64,000 bases of DNA from Acidobacteriota bacterium (GTDB lineage: Bacteria > Acidobacteriota > Blastocatellia > Pyrinomonadales > Pyrinomonadaceae). How positions within the stretch are numbered: the stretch's first letter is position 1; every line of letters begins with the position of its first letter. The notes beneath the pieces are model-generated. The model searched no databases and was not told the origin of the DNA. It worked only from the letters and a program-made list of their open reading frames with translations. The translations under genes were made by a program, and so were the position numbers. Location: contig QQUY01000001.1 in the NCBI GenBank assembly GCA_003385635.1, positions 2,395,001-2,459,000 on the forward strand, given 5' to 3'. This document shows positions 54,521 to 64,000 of this stretch, piece after piece.

Positions 54521-56056
54521 ATGAAGAATCGATTTATAGTGGCTCTCGTCCTGATACCTGCGTTGTCCGTCGTCGCGCTGTCGCAAAGCGCGGCTACGGT
54601 AGCTGCTCGTAAGTATCGAAAAGAGAACGAGACTAAGCTGATTAGAAACTATCTGGAATTGCTCTCGATCCCGAATGTTGCGTCGGACAGAGAAAACATA
54701 CGGCGGAATGCGGAGTACTTGAGAAAAGAGCTTGAAAGACGCGGCCTTGCTCCGCAACTGCTTACTCCTGGTGATCGAGACGCCCCGCCGGCGGTCTTTG
54801 GAGAGTACAAGGTGCCGGGAGCCACGCGTACAGTGGTTTTCTACGCGCATTACGACGGACAGCCAACCGATCCTGCCGATTGGACGGTGACGACCCCCTG
54901 GTCTCCACAATTGCTCACTGAAGCGATCGAAAAGGGCGGGCAGAAGGCAACGATGCCTTCCGAAGTGCCTTTGGATCCGGAATGGCGCATTTACGGAAGG
55001 TCGGCCTCGGACGACAAGGCAGGGGTATTCACCATTCTCAATGCATTCGACGCCCTCAAGGCATCTGGAATTGAACCATCGGTCAATCTGAAGTTCTTTT
55101 TCGAAGGAGAGGAAGAAGCAGGCTCTCCAAACTTGCGGGCTGTCCTGACAAAACACAGGGAACTTTTGCGTGCGGATGCGTGGATAATAGCCGACGGCCC
55201 CGTACATCAATCGGGACGGAAGCTTGTCTCATTCGGAGTTCGAGGCGTTACTTCCGCGTCGGTGACTGTCTATGGCGCAAATCGGGACCTCCACAGCGGA
55301 CATTACGGCAACTGGTCTCCAAACCCTGGAATGCGGCTCGTCAAGCTGCTTTCTTCGATGAAGGACGCGAATGGCCGTGTTCTGATCGAGGGATGGTATG
55401 ACGATGTCGAACCGCTCGGTGTGCTGGAAAGAAAAGCCATCGCCGATGCGCCGAAATACGACGATGATCTCAGGCGCGAACTGGGTCTGGCGGAATCAGA
55501 CGGAAACGGTCGCGAGTTGCTGGACCTTTTGAACGAACCCTCGCTCAACATCAATGGAATGAAGACCGGCAATGTAGGTGCGCTTGCACGAAACGTGATC
55601 TCTTCCAAGGCCGAAGCGGTGCTCGGGCTGCGGCTCGTAAAAGGCAATGACCACTGGAAACAACTTGAAAAGCTGAGGAAACACATAGTTTCACAAGGTT
55701 TTTATGTCATTGATCGGGAGCCAACGTCGGACGAGAGGCTCAAACATCCGCTTATAGCGAAGTTCATACCGGAGACTTCCGGATACAATGCCCAGCGCAC
55801 CGCGATGGATCTTGATGTTTCGCAGGCGGTGATCGAAGCCGTCCGCAATGCTTCCGGCGAAATGCCGGTGACGCTCCCGACGATGGGTGGAAGCCTTCCA
55901 CTGTCGATAATCACCGAGGCTCTCGAAGATCCGGCTTTGATTACGGTCCCTGTCGTGAACTATGACAACAATCAGCACGCTGCCGACGAGAATGTCCGCA
56001 TCGGAAATCTCTGGGACGGGATCGAGATCATTGCTAATGTGATGACGATACGGTGA
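54521..56056 (+). CDS. Secreted M20 family metallopeptidase (dipeptidase)
   Basis: This 511-residue protein has a signal peptide (about residues 1-22, ending ALSQ). The M20 catalytic core is clear: YAHYDGQPTDP with the first zinc ligand, YGRSASDDKAGV with the bridging Asp, FFEGEEEAGSPN with the general base Glu, and the lid/dimerisation domain DLHSGHYGNWSPNPG. The final ligand His is in NNQHAADENVRIG. It would cut dipeptides outside the cytoplasm. It stands with the M1 and S15-type enzymes in a peptide-degrading stretch. Confidence 0.93.
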   Translation: MKNRFIVALVLIPALSVVALSQSAATVAARKYRKENETKLIRNYLELLSIPNVASDRENIRRNAEYLRKELERRGLAPQLLTPGDRDAPPAVFGEYKVPGATRTVVFYAHYDGQPTDPADWTVTTPWSPQLLTEAIEKGGQKATMPSEVPLDPEWRIYGRSASDDKAGVFTILNAFDALKASGIEPSVNLKFFFEGEEEAGSPNLRAVLTKHRELLRADAWIIADGPVHQSGRKLVSFGVRGVTSASVTVYGANRDLHSGHYGNWSPNPGMRLVKLLSSMKDANGRVLIEGWYDDVEPLGVLERKAIADAPKYDDDLRRELGLAESDGNGRELLDLLNEPSLNINGMKTGNVGALARNVISSKAEAVLGLRLVKGNDHWKQLEKLRKHIVSQGFYVIDREPTSDERLKHPLIAKFIPETSGYNAQRTAMDLDVSQAVIEAVRNASGEMPVTLPTMGGSLPLSIITEALEDPALITVPVVNYDNNQHAADENVRIGNLWDGIEIIANVMTIR

Positions 56057-56222
56057 ACCGTTTAGCGGCGGGATTGCCAGCTTTGCAGCGATAAGCGCAA
56101 GATGGACGTTTGCAGCTTTCGCAGCAAGTTCTCTTGCTAATTAATCGATCCTGGAGAGGTCTTTCAACACAAGAAGGCCGTCTTTCTTAATTTTCGGCAA
56201 TCGGAACCATCAGAGAACAACC

Positions 56223-58178
56223 ATGAAGATCATTAACTGGAAGTCGCACCTGTTAGTAACAATCCTTTTGCTCGTTTCTTCTGTTTCCGCGTTCGCCCAA
56301 AGCAGCGACTCGGACGAGGAAGAGCTACGAAAACGACGGCATTTGCTGGAGGCCGAACTCCAGGAGATAGCCGTGGTAGACCGGAAGGTAATGGTCAAAA
56401 TGCGCGACGGCAAGCGGATGGCGGCTGATATCTATCGCCCGAAAGACGCCGCCGCAAGATATCCCACGATCTTCTCGCGCACACCTTACAACTTTAATTT
56501 CTGGGACGTTCGAAATCGTGCTCCACGCGATATGTCGAACGTGATCGAGGCGGTCAAGCGTGGATACGCTTACGTCGTGATGAACGAACGCGGTCATTTC
56601 TTCTCCGAAGGCAATTACGACATTCTGGGGCCTCCATTGACCGACGGTGAAGATGCGATCGAGTGGATCTCGTCACAAGACTGGTCGAACGGAAAGGTCG
56701 GCCTGATCGGCTGTTCTTCGACCGCCGAATGGCAGATGGCAGTAGCCGCCAAGGCGCCGAAAGGGCTGGCAACGATAATCCCGCAGGGATTCGGAGCCGG
56801 AGTCGGACGTGTTGGGCCCTATTTTGAACAAGGCAATTGGTATCGAGGCGGAGCGGTTCAGATGCTCTTTATCGCCTGGTTGTATGGACAGGTTAACCAG
56901 GTTAGACCGATGATGCCGGCCGACGCGACTCAGGAAGAACTGATAAACGCCTCAAGAATGTTCGATCTTGCTCCCCAGATGCCTCCGGTCGACTGGTCGA
57001 AGGCGCTGGCCCATCTTCCTGTCCAGGACATTCACAAGGCTGTCGACGCCCCGAAAGGGATCTTCGCCGACAGGATGCCGGTTCCTACCGGCGGAGAAAT
57101 GATCAAGCGAGCGCCGAACGATCCTGAGTGGTACAGAGGCGGGTTGTTTCACGACAATATGCGGATCGACGTGCCTGGATTCTGGTTCGTATCCTGGTAC
57201 GACGTGTCAGCTGGCCCGAACCTGGCAACTTACAACCACGTCAGGAGAACTGCTGATCCCGAAGTAAGGGACAAGCAGTACCTGATCATAGCACCTACTT
57301 TGCACTGCGGCTTCAGGCGTGCCACCGAAGATACCGTCGTCGGTGAACGCTCGATGGGCGACGCGAGGCTTGAATACGACGAAATGACCTACGGCTGGTT
57401 CGACCATTTTCTGAAGGGAGAGGACAACGGAATTCTGGAAAAGATGCCGAAGGTCCGTTACTTCACAATGGGTATGAACAAGTGGCAGTCTTCAGAAACG
57501 TGGCCACCTTCCGGAGCCGAGCCGATGACGTTCTACCTGGCAAGCGGTGGACGGGCGAACAGCCTGAATGGTGACGGCACACTAACTTCTCAACCACCCG
57601 GATCCGACAGTCCGGACACGTTCAGGTATGACCCAATGAATCCGGTGCCGTCTTACGGCGGAAACGTATGTTGTACAGGAAATGCAGTGCGCGGCGGCGC
57701 GCTTGATCAGAGGGAAATGGAAAAGCGGAATGACATCCTGGTCTATACTTCAGAACCTCTTGAGGAAGGAATCGAGTTGAGCGGCCCGATCGACGTCAAG
57801 CTGTTCGTCTCGTCCGACGTGAAGGATACGGATTTTACGGTGAAGCTGATCGACGTCTATCCGGACGGAACTGCCTACAATCTTGATGAAACCATCCAGA
57901 GAATGAGATACCGAAACGGATACGACAAGCCATTGGCCTGGATGGAGAACGGCAAAGTGTACGGGTTCAGCTTCTCACCGATGAATACCAGCAACTATTT
58001 CAAGGCCGGGCACCGGATCAGGATCGAGATCTCAAGCAGCAATTTTCCGAGATTTGACCGGAACCTGAACACCGGAGGAAACAACTACGACGAATCAAAA
58101 GGCGTGGTAGCGACCAACAAGGTCCATCATTCGAGAGAATATCCTTCCTCCGTGACGATCTCGGTCGTCCGCAAATGA
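56223..58178 (+). CDS. Secreted CocE/NonD-family alpha/beta hydrolase (S15-like)
   Basis: This 651-residue protein has a signal peptide ([20 protein letters not shown] region, ending AFAQ). It belongs to the X-Pro dipeptidyl-peptidase/glutaryl-7-ACA acylase/cocaine esterase clan: [40 protein letters not shown] and the nucleophile elbow [19 protein letters not shown]-terminal jelly-roll domain ([38 protein letters not shown]) completes it. Amide, ester or dipeptide substrates are possible. A strong terminator follows. Confidence 0.92.
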   Translation: MKIINWKSHLLVTILLLVSSVSAFAQSSDSDEEELRKRRHLLEAELQEIAVVDRKVMVKMRDGKRMAADIYRPKDAAARYPTIFSRTPYNFNFWDVRNRAPRDMSNVIEAVKRGYAYVVMNERGHFFSEGNYDILGPPLTDGEDAIEWISSQDWSNGKVGLIGCSSTAEWQMAVAAKAPKGLATIIPQGFGAGVGRVGPYFEQGNWYRGGAVQMLFIAWLYGQVNQVRPMMPADATQEELINASRMFDLAPQMPPVDWSKALAHLPVQDIHKAVDAPKGIFADRMPVPTGGEMIKRAPNDPEWYRGGLFHDNMRIDVPGFWFVSWYDVSAGPNLATYNHVRRTADPEVRDKQYLIIAPTLHCGFRRATEDTVVGERSMGDARLEYDEMTYGWFDHFLKGEDNGILEKMPKVRYFTMGMNKWQSSETWPPSGAEPMTFYLASGGRANSLNGDGTLTSQPPGSDSPDTFRYDPMNPVPSYGGNVCCTGNAVRGGALDQREMEKRNDILVYTSEPLEEGIELSGPIDVKLFVSSDVKDTDFTVKLIDVYPDGTAYNLDETIQRMRYRNGYDKPLAWMENGKVYGFSFSPMNTSNYFKAGHRIRIEISSSNFPRFDRNLNTGGNNYDESKGVVATNKVHHSREYPSSVTISVVRK

Positions 58179-58207
58179 CAAGGAAATCCGTCTTTTCCTA
58201 GTTGTTA

Positions 58208-58239
58208 GAAAGAGCGGCATTTTCCGCTCTTTCTTTTTT
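58208..58239 (+). terminator. Rho-independent terminator
   Basis: gaaagagcgg pairs exactly with ccgctctttc around a 6-base loop and runs into six T residues, 30 bp after the hydrolase stop. Confidence 0.93.
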
Positions 58240-58410
58240 GAGTTCCCCAAATTCATGCTTGGCTTTATGGTCCGAATCTTCTCTGCGAAACGCTTCTCAC
58301 CGATTCGTCGTTTATAAGGTATCGTATAGCCTTTCGTGAACTTTTGAGTTACCGGGCGCTTACAGGGCTTTGCGGGGAGCCGCTTGGAGGACTGATTCGC
58401 GGAATCGTTG

Positions 58411-60720
58411 ATGAAAAACGGCGTCGAACTAGGAAGATACAGGATTGACCGGAAGATCGGAGCCGGCGCTATGGGAGAGATCTATCTCGCCGAGGACACT
58501 CGGCTCGACCGCGATGTCGCCCTAAAGATACTGCCCGAAGAGTTCGCCGACGATTCCGACCGTATGAGCCGCTTCATTCTGGAAGCGAAGGCCGCCTCAG
58601 CACTCAACCACCCCAACATCATTACCACTTACGAGATCGACGAACACGACGGCGTGCACTTCATCGCCTTCGAGTATATTGACGGTGAACTGCTCGAAGA
58701 CAGGCTTTGTAGAAAGGAATTCACCATTCAGGAAGTGATTGACATCGCGGTGCAAATGGCTTCCGCGTTGTCGGTCGCGCATGAAGCCGGCATTGTTCAC
58801 AGAGACATCAAGCCGGGAAACATAATGATCAGGGGAGACGGTCTGGTAAAGATCCTGGACTTCGGGATCGCAAAGCTTAGCCGCCCTGAACCGGAGAATA
58901 TCGATCCGGAAGCCGAAACCAGGATGCAGGTTGAGACCCGCGAAGGCCACATTCTCGGCACCGCAAGTTATATGTCGCCCGAGCAGGCACGCGGAAAACA
59001 GATAGACGCCCGCTCGGATCTTTGGAGTGTCGGATGTGTTGTATACGAGATGTTGACGAATCGTCAGCCTTTTCAGGGCGAAACAATGACAGACGTACTT
59101 GCCAACATCATCTACCTCGAACCGGCACCGATTCGGGAACTGAGGTCTGACGTACCGCCGGGACTCGAAACGATCATCGAGAGGACGTTAAGCAAAGAGG
59201 TGGACGAGAGGTATCTCGATTCGGGCGAACTTGTCCGAGACTTGAAAGATCTTCAGACTCGTCTTCTTGTCGAAGTGGAGAAGACCCGGAACCAGTCGTC
59301 AAACACGATCATAGGCGACAAGGTGAAGCCGTTCCGCGAATCGATCGCAGTGCTTCCGTTCACGGATATAAGCACGGAAGAAGACAATCAGTATTTCAGC
59401 GAAGGGCTTACAGAAGAGATAAATATGAATCTCTCCAAGCTGCAGCAGCTGAAAGTCGTTGCCCGCGGATCGGTGATCAAGTGCCTTGCGAAAGAGCCGT
59501 CGCATAAAGAACTTGCAAGAGAGCTGCGGGTCCGATACCTGCTGGAAGGAAGCGTTAGGCGTCACGGCAACGAATTGAGGATCACTGCACAGTTGATAGA
59601 CGCGATCGGCGAAGCATATGTGTGGGCAGAAGCATACCGGGGAACGATCGAAGACGTATTTGAGATACAAGAAAAGGTCGCGGCGGAGATCGTGCGGGCC
59701 CTTCAGGTCAGGCTTTCTCCAGTAGACAAGAAGAATCTCAAGAAGCGCTACACGAAGAACACGGAAGCCTACCAGCTGTATCTGCAGGGAAGATATTTCT
59801 GGAACAAGAGAAGCGAGGAAAGCCTGAAGATAGCGATAAGGCACTTTGAACAGGCGATCGAGAAAGACCCGGAATACGCCATCGCCTGGGCAGGAATCGC
59901 AGATAGCTACAGTCTTTTGGGTGAATACGGCCGGATACCGCGCAAGGAACTGCATCCGAAAGCCGAAGAGGCCGCGCACAACGCTCTTGAGCTCGATGAA
60001 GGGCTGGCCGAAGCTCATGCATCTCGGGCGATCATACTGATGCTCAAGGACTGGAATTGGAGTGAGTCATTTAAGGAGTTCCAACAGGCGATAGAGCTCA
60101 ATCCGAATTATCCTACTGCGCACCATTGGCTTTCCCAGTGGTACGTTACTTTGGGTTCGCTCAATGAGGCCAAACAGTCGATTCAAAGGGCAGCGGAGCT
60201 GGACCCGGTCTCAAGGGCTATACAAAAGGACAAGGGCCTTACGTTCTACTACGACCGGAAATACGATCCCGCGATCGAGATCGCGCAAACCACACTTGAG
60301 TTTGATCCCGACTACTCGGCAGCCCACAGGCTTCTCTCGCTGGCATACCAAGGCAAGGGGATGCTTGACGAGGCTATGAATGAGAACCGCATCTGGGGCG
60401 AACTTACCGGTAATGAACTTGAGACGGAAGTGTCACTTGCTCAACTCCTGGCGACAGCCGGTGAACGAGACAAGGCAATCGCGATCGTAAAGTCGCTTGA
60501 GGACCGGATTCCGGCCGCCGGAAACGTCTGCCGGGGGATGATACTGGTCTATGCCGCCCTTGGCGAGAACGACCTCGCCTTTAAGTGGCTTGAAGAATCT
60601 GTCGATAGAAGAGAGGAGGCCGTCCTGAGCATCAAGGTCGACCCAAAACTGGACAACATCCGCAACGATCCCAGATTTGAGGAAAACTTAAGGAAGATAG
60701 GTTTGGACGGTGAGCGGTGA
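58411..60720 (+). CDS. Ser/Thr protein kinase with TolB-like and TPR domains
   Basis: This 769-residue soluble protein has an N-terminal active kinase domain: glycine loop IGAGAMGEIYLAED, VALKIL, HRDIKPGNIMI and KILDFGIAKL, then APE region YMSPEQARG. Residues about 300-440 match the TolB-like domain often found with cyclases and kinases (IAVLPFTDISTEEDNQYFSE, GLTEEINMNLSKL). The C-terminal half is TPR repeats (AIRHFEQAIEKDPEYAIAWA and others). No membrane helix was found, so it acts in the cytosol. This three-part layout is common in Acidobacteriota. The stop is inside a gtgagcg-type array. Confidence 0.93.
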   Translation: MKNGVELGRYRIDRKIGAGAMGEIYLAEDTRLDRDVALKILPEEFADDSDRMSRFILEAKAASALNHPNIITTYEIDEHDGVHFIAFEYIDGELLEDRLCRKEFTIQEVIDIAVQMASALSVAHEAGIVHRDIKPGNIMIRGDGLVKILDFGIAKLSRPEPENIDPEAETRMQVETREGHILGTASYMSPEQARGKQIDARSDLWSVGCVVYEMLTNRQPFQGETMTDVLANIIYLEPAPIRELRSDVPPGLETIIERTLSKEVDERYLDSGELVRDLKDLQTRLLVEVEKTRNQSSNTIIGDKVKPFRESIAVLPFTDISTEEDNQYFSEGLTEEINMNLSKLQQLKVVARGSVIKCLAKEPSHKELARELRVRYLLEGSVRRHGNELRITAQLIDAIGEAYVWAEAYRGTIEDVFEIQEKVAAEIVRALQVRLSPVDKKNLKKRYTKNTEAYQLYLQGRYFWNKRSEESLKIAIRHFEQAIEKDPEYAIAWAGIADSYSLLGEYGRIPRKELHPKAEEAAHNALELDEGLAEAHASRAIILMLKDWNWSESFKEFQQAIELNPNYPTAHHWLSQWYVTLGSLNEAKQSIQRAAELDPVSRAIQKDKGLTFYYDRKYDPAIEIAQTTLEFDPDYSAAHRLLSLAYQGKGMLDEAMNENRIWGELTGNELETEVSLAQLLATAGERDKAIAIVKSLEDRIPAAGNVCRGMILVYAALGENDLAFKWLEESVDRREEAVLSIKVDPKLDNIRNDPRFEENLRKIGLDGER

Positions 60721-60855
60721 GCAAGTCGGCCGTTGGCCGAATTCCACATTTCAGATTCCAGAGTTCAGAATCCACTGTCCAGAGCCAGCATACCCTTCTT
60801 TAGATCAGGTGTACCCTTGTTTAGAGCAGCGCTTGCGCTGCCCTAGCCTGGCAAA
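60709..60855. repeat. Left inverted arm of the ADP-ribosylglycohydrolase cassette
   Basis: Layers in order: ggtgagcggtgagc around the kinase stop, gtcggccgttggccgaatt at 60725-60743, 7-bp units (attccac, atttcag, attccag, agttcag, aatccac, tgtccag) to 60780, and a 25-bp hairpin element at 60818-60842 (core gcagcgcttgcgctgc). The same layers occur in the same order on the minus strand at 62000-62165. Confidence 0.85.
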
Positions 60856-60861
60856 GCCAGG

Positions 60862-61785
60862 CTACATAGGCCGATTCGTTTCGATGTTGTTGGTCATTTG
60901 CAATTGGCATACGGTGCGCGAAAAATCTTCGGCAGCTGCTCGTATATGCACCGAGTCATCGATTCGGTCAAAATCTTCTAGCGGCAGACATTCAAGCCCA
61001 TTTGCTGCGCCATAGATCTGACCAAACATCGATGAGATCGTATCTGTGTCGCCTCCCAAAAAGGCGATCTGTTCAAATGTCTCATTCAATCCTTCCGAAC
61101 TGATCGCAACGAGGATCGCCATCGGTACGGAGTCAACGACGTAACCCGAGGTCCCGAATCGATCACCATATTCCTTTAGAGTAATGCTTGATGTTTTCAC
61201 CTCTATAAATCGATCTCGCACTCTCGAATCTGGTAATACTTCAATAAGTTCACTGATAAGATTCTCAGTCAGACCTCCGTCCTCGAATGCAAAGCGTGTC
61301 GCCCAAACCATCGCGAGGGCACCTACATAGGCCTCTTCATTCCGATGAGTGATACGACAGACGTCCCGGATCTTCCGACGATCTTCTTCGTTACCCGGAT
61401 CAAGACAAAATGCAAGAGGGGCTATGCGCATCGCGGCGCCGTTGCCAGCCGCCCTCTCCCCTGAGGCACCTGCCGTAGCCCAGTGGCCACCCGCTGCAAG
61501 TTCCACGAGCGCTTTCAATGTACTCGACCCGAGACCGTGTAGGCGGCGATCAAGAAACCATTCAGCGAACTTCGCGGCTATCGACTCCGGGCTTATCTCA
61601 CTTGATTCGACGATCGATTCGCAGGTCGCGAGCGTCAATTGCGTGTCGTCGGATGTCCGAAGGACCTTGGGTACAATGACCGTCTCCGAGTCCTTTTTTC
61701 CTTCGAACGGAGACCCCTTAGCATCTCCGAGAGCCCCGGCGAGAAGACAACCCACGATCCTATCCGTATTCGTGATTCGAGGCAT
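60862..61785 (-). CDS. ADP-ribosylglycohydrolase
   Basis: This 307-residue enzyme belongs to the DraG/ARH family that removes ADP-ribose from proteins or nucleic acids, using a dimetal site. The two metal-binding motifs are present: SDDTQLTLAT (about residue 45) and GGDTDTISSMFGQIYGAANG (about residue 248), and the N-terminus RIVGCLLAGALGDAKGSPFE is standard. No DraT or toxin gene is adjacent. The gene is somewhat AT-richer than its neighbours and is enclosed by long inverted repeats, which suggests transfer as a unit. Confidence 0.93.
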   Translation of the reverse strand: MPRITNTDRIVGCLLAGALGDAKGSPFEGKKDSETVIVPKVLRTSDDTQLTLATCESIVESSEISPESIAAKFAEWFLDRRLHGLGSSTLKALVELAAGGHWATAGASGERAAGNGAAMRIAPLAFCLDPGNEEDRRKIRDVCRITHRNEEAYVGALAMVWATRFAFEDGGLTENLISELIEVLPDSRVRDRFIEVKTSSITLKEYGDRFGTSGYVVDSVPMAILVAISSEGLNETFEQIAFLGGDTDTISSMFGQIYGAANGLECLPLEDFDRIDDSVHIRAAAEDFSRTVCQLQMTNNIETNRPM

Positions 61786-62165
61786 AGGCGGAAAGTGAAA
61801 TATATCACCAGAAACAAATGTGTCTTCGGTTCTCCCGATTAATCAGGGAGTTATGAATACTAATTTGAGAAAGCAACAGAATCATTGGTTGGATTGAGAA
61901 GAAGGATCTAACAAAAATATGTGCTTATCGACCGCAACCAGTCAACTGGTGCGAAATCGTCCTACTAAGCCGCAAACTCAATCTACAGTATTAGCCTCGC
62001 ACTGCTCGGCTTGGGCAGCGCAAGCGCTGCTCTAAACAGGCGGGTGACCCCTTTGCGATCTGGAATTTGATATCTGGAATTCGGCCGCAGGCCGACCCGC
62101 AAGCACTGCTCCAAACAATTACACTCAACTGCTCACTGCTGACCGCTCGCTGCTTACTACTCAAA
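61786..62165. repeat. AT-rich promoter region and right inverted arm of the cassette
   Basis: From 61786 to about 61995 there is AT-rich DNA without a gene, probably the promoter of the minus-strand glycohydrolase. The arm follows: a 25-bp element at 62014-62038, exact reverse complement of 60818-60842; tggaatt/tatctgg 7-bp units and ttcggccgcaggccgac at 62060-62095, reverse complement (few mismatches) of 60725-60761; and tcactgc/tgaccgc/tcgctgc units at 62112-62163 that end in the stop of the next gene. Confidence 0.85.
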
Positions 62166-64000
62166 AGCTCTTTCTGAACAAATACGAAGCCCGTATGAAG
62201 AAGCTTCTGCCGTCCCTTCGAATGCCGTTGTCGAACATTCCCGTGTAGGGATTGAAGCCTTTGTAGAGCAGATTGTCGTTGTATCCAATGTAGAACGCCG
62301 TGCCCGGATTCGGGCTCCAGCCAAATAGCATCTCTCCGTTCAGTGTCCTGTCTACCGTCTCGTAATCCCACCGCACGCGGGCGAAAGTAAATCTCGTGAA
62401 CTGATATACCGACCTCAGAGAGACGATGTTCGAATCGAACGCGACAAGGCCCGTGTCTTTCCTTGTAAGGCGCCTCCGGTCGTACGAAAGTGAAATGCTC
62501 CACGGGTCGGTAGGCTGCAGGTTAACGTTTAGTTCGTATCTGATCAGAGTTCCCTTTCCAGGGTCGAGCGGCGGCTCCTCGAGCGAAGGGTCGGTCTTCA
62601 ATTTCATCAAATACTGAAGATACGCGGGGCTTACCCTCGGATAGACCTCGGAGGCGCCAAAATCCAGATCGAGCGCATTAGTAGTAAAGCCAAACTCTCC
62701 ATTGATCGAAAATCGCTTACTAAACGTTTTGCTGATGTCCAATTCGCCGGACCACTGGTGCGTTCCTCTTTCAGGGTCGCCGAAGAAAGCTCCCTGCTGC
62801 AGCGGAGACCTTCGCGCACCGAACTCGTCCTCGTAGAGCTTTTCAACAAAGCTCCCAATGAAGGCGTTGATCGAGAACTGGTTCTGGAAGGTGAAGTTTG
62901 CGTTGGTCGTGAATATTGTCGCTCCCTGAAGCCTTCCCTGTTCGTCGAAACTAAGGCCGTGGGAGCCGCGAGTCGTTATCCCGATCAGGGTCTTGTTCGG
63001 GTCCGGTTCCGTGCCCAGTCTCCATCTGTAGCTTCCGCCGTGCGTATTCGTTCGTCTCGTAAACCCGACTCTTGCCCTGTAATCCGACGATCTGCCGCTC
63101 ACCTCAGCCGACGATCCCCGGTTCCTGCCGGTGTAGTCCCACTGTGCGCGGTACGCGACGCCATTCCCTGTCCTGAAAACAGACTCATCGATGTCCGAGT
63201 TATAAAAAGATCCTCGCGTATGCGTTCCTACCACCTGAAAATCGAAGACCGTCCTGGGGTCGATCTGAAAATTCCCGTCAAATCCGAGAAGCGAGTTCTT
63301 GTACTCGGCGCCGAAGTTGTACTGTGTCCCGAACAGACCTATGTTCGAATTACTTCCGACGTCTCTCTTCAGCCTTAACACGCCTACATACGCTTTAGTC
63401 TCCGAATTCGGAAAGCGGTCCGCGGCGGCCATCAGCCCGAATGTCGTCTTCCCTCTTTTGCCGGTCACTTTCGCCGCGACGTCCGGGTCGGCAATATTTC
63501 TAGTGTTCACGACCTGAAGAGGAGAATTGAAGATATCTCGGCCCTCGAGGAAAAAAGGCCGCTTCTCGGGAAAGAATATCGGGAACCGCTGGTTCGCCCT
63601 TACGACCGGAGCATCCGCTTCCACCTCAGCAAAATCCGGGTTGATCGCAAGGTCGAACGTAAGGTTCGGAGTGGCCTGGAACTTGATGCTGACGCCAAAG
63701 TCAGCCTTTATGCCCCCGTTGTCGAACACCGAACCAAAAGGACTCGATTTGTCTGCGACCCTTGTACCCGCTTGAGAGATCGTGGCGCTCGGAACGATCT
63801 CGATGGTCCTTTCCGAATCGATCTGCGTGAGTCCGGTGATCTTGCCGAGTTGCTGGAGCTCAGAGACTCCACGCCGCATCGGCATCCAACCGTCGATCTC
63901 ACGGTTCAGCCTGTCGATCCTGCGCCAGAAATCTACGCCCCAGAACTTCCCTTCACCAGCTTCGTACCGGAGCGACTTGAAGGGGATTTTAACTTCTACC
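62161..64000 (-). CDS. DUF5916 outer-membrane beta-barrel protein, 5' end outside the window
   Basis: At least 612 residues are encoded; the frame is open to the window edge, and the residues upstream of the first internal Met read VKIPFKSLRY and KFWGVDFWRRIDRLN, the end of the carbohydrate-binding-9-like domain that precedes DUF5916. The rest is a series of amphipathic beta strands with aromatic girdles (FGVSIKFQATPNLTFDLAIN, RFPIFFPEKRPFFLEGRDIF, ending ASYLFRKSF with a terminal Phe), as expected for an outer-membrane barrel assembled by BAM. The function is unknown, with uptake or surface binding likely. The TGA stop opens a 7-bp array. Confidence 0.9.
   Translation of the reverse strand, partial: VEVKIPFKSLRYEAGEGKFWGVDFWRRIDRLNREIDGWMPMRRGVSELQQLGKITGLTQIDSERTIEIVPSATISQAGTRVADKSSPFGSVFDNGGIKADFGVSIKFQATPNLTFDLAINPDFAEVEADAPVVRANQRFPIFFPEKRPFFLEGRDIFNSPLQVVNTRNIADPDVAAKVTGKRGKTTFGLMAAADRFPNSETKAYVGVLRLKRDVGSNSNIGLFGTQYNFGAEYKNSLLGFDGNFQIDPRTVFDFQVVGTHTRGSFYNSDIDESVFRTGNGVAYRAQWDYTGRNRGSSAEVSGRSSDYRARVGFTRRTNTHGGSYRWRLGTEPDPNKTLIGITTRGSHGLSFDEQGRLQGATIFTTNANFTFQNQFSINAFIGSFVEKLYEDEFGARRSPLQQGAFFGDPERGTHQWSGELDISKTFSKRFSINGEFGFTTNALDLDFGASEVYPRVSPAYLQYLMKLKTDPSLEEPPLDPGKGTLIRYELNVNLQPTDPWSISLSYDRRRLTRKDTGLVAFDSNIVSLRSVYQFTRFTFARVRWDYETVDRTLNGEMLFGWSPNPGTAFYIGYNDNLLYKGFNPYTGMFDNGIRRDGRSFFIRASYLFRKSF

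Noticed and set aside
60862-61785. ADP-ribosylglycohydrolase as antitoxin of a toxin-antitoxin pair
   Set aside because: No ADP-ribosyltransferase or other toxin-like gene is next to it; the neighbours are a complete kinase gene and a beta-barrel gene.

Overview
The window looks like a piece of chromosome from a Gram-negative soil or freshwater bacterium, most plausibly an Acidobacteriota (Blastocatellia-like). This is inferred from gene content: lipid A and Kdo genes (lpxK, waaA), many TPR proteins, Ser/Thr kinases of the kinase-TolB-TPR type, a DUF5916 outer-membrane barrel, secreted M1/M20/S15 peptidases and fatty/branched-chain acyl-CoA enzymes. No rRNA, tRNA, CRISPR array or transposase was recognised.

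Layout. 1-2440: a TPR gene between two long inverted arms of palindromic DNA. 2497-6141: GNAT, acyl-CoA dehydrogenase and Pgi. 6212-12924: Ada, a TPR protein, RarA, a two-lobed retropepsin-like protein, inositol-phosphate synthase and a dienoyl-CoA-reductase-like SDR. 13009-17057: a four-helix-bundle (23S IVS type) gene inside inverted 9-bp arrays, then two large secreted paralogues. 17245-20321: trpG/pabA-lpxK converging on a pseudokinase. 20510-27328: an Fo-only ATP synthase block (atpZ-like, atpI, atpB, atpE) downstream of waaA, a GT21-like glycosyltransferase, a small membrane protein and a radical SAM enzyme. 27398-34314: EF-P, a lipoprotein, an exported PEP-synthase-like protein, an MGT-type glycosyltransferase and membrane proteins. 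34344-37297: an NtrB/NtrC-like pair. 37477-46093: a stand-alone PBP transpeptidase, rnc-lepB-psuG, nusB-ribH, a degenerate crotonase and a flippase-like protein. 46164-54114: a second acyl-CoA dehydrogenase, a Rv2578c-like radical SAM protein, GNAT, TPR, M1 peptidase and a fused E1 alpha/beta 2-oxoacid dehydrogenase. 54521-64000: M20 and S15 hydrolases, an active kinase-TPR protein, an ADP-ribosylglycohydrolase cassette and a DUF5916 barrel truncated by the window edge.

The most striking feature is not a protein. About ten genes end in short-period (7- or 9-bp) degenerate tandem arrays whose unit contains the gene's own stop codon and which run away from the gene. Most of these arrays have an inverted partner 100-1400 bp away, and in several places the two arms also share inner palindromic modules in the same nested order, so the spacer is one long imperfect inverted repeat. 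In three cases a gene sits in the loop: a TPR gene, a four-helix-bundle gene and an ADP-ribosylglycohydrolase gene. This could be an undescribed class of intergenic, possibly mobile or RNA-structured, element. The heptamers resemble the STRR repeats known from heterocystous cyanobacteria, but I know of no description of stop-codon anchoring with nested inverted partners.

In metabolism the window suggests a heterotroph that degrades peptides and branched-chain amino acids (M1, M20, S15, fused E1, acyl-CoA dehydrogenases, SDR), with a standard LPS-bearing envelope. All alignments between repeats were made by eye and no identity values were computed.
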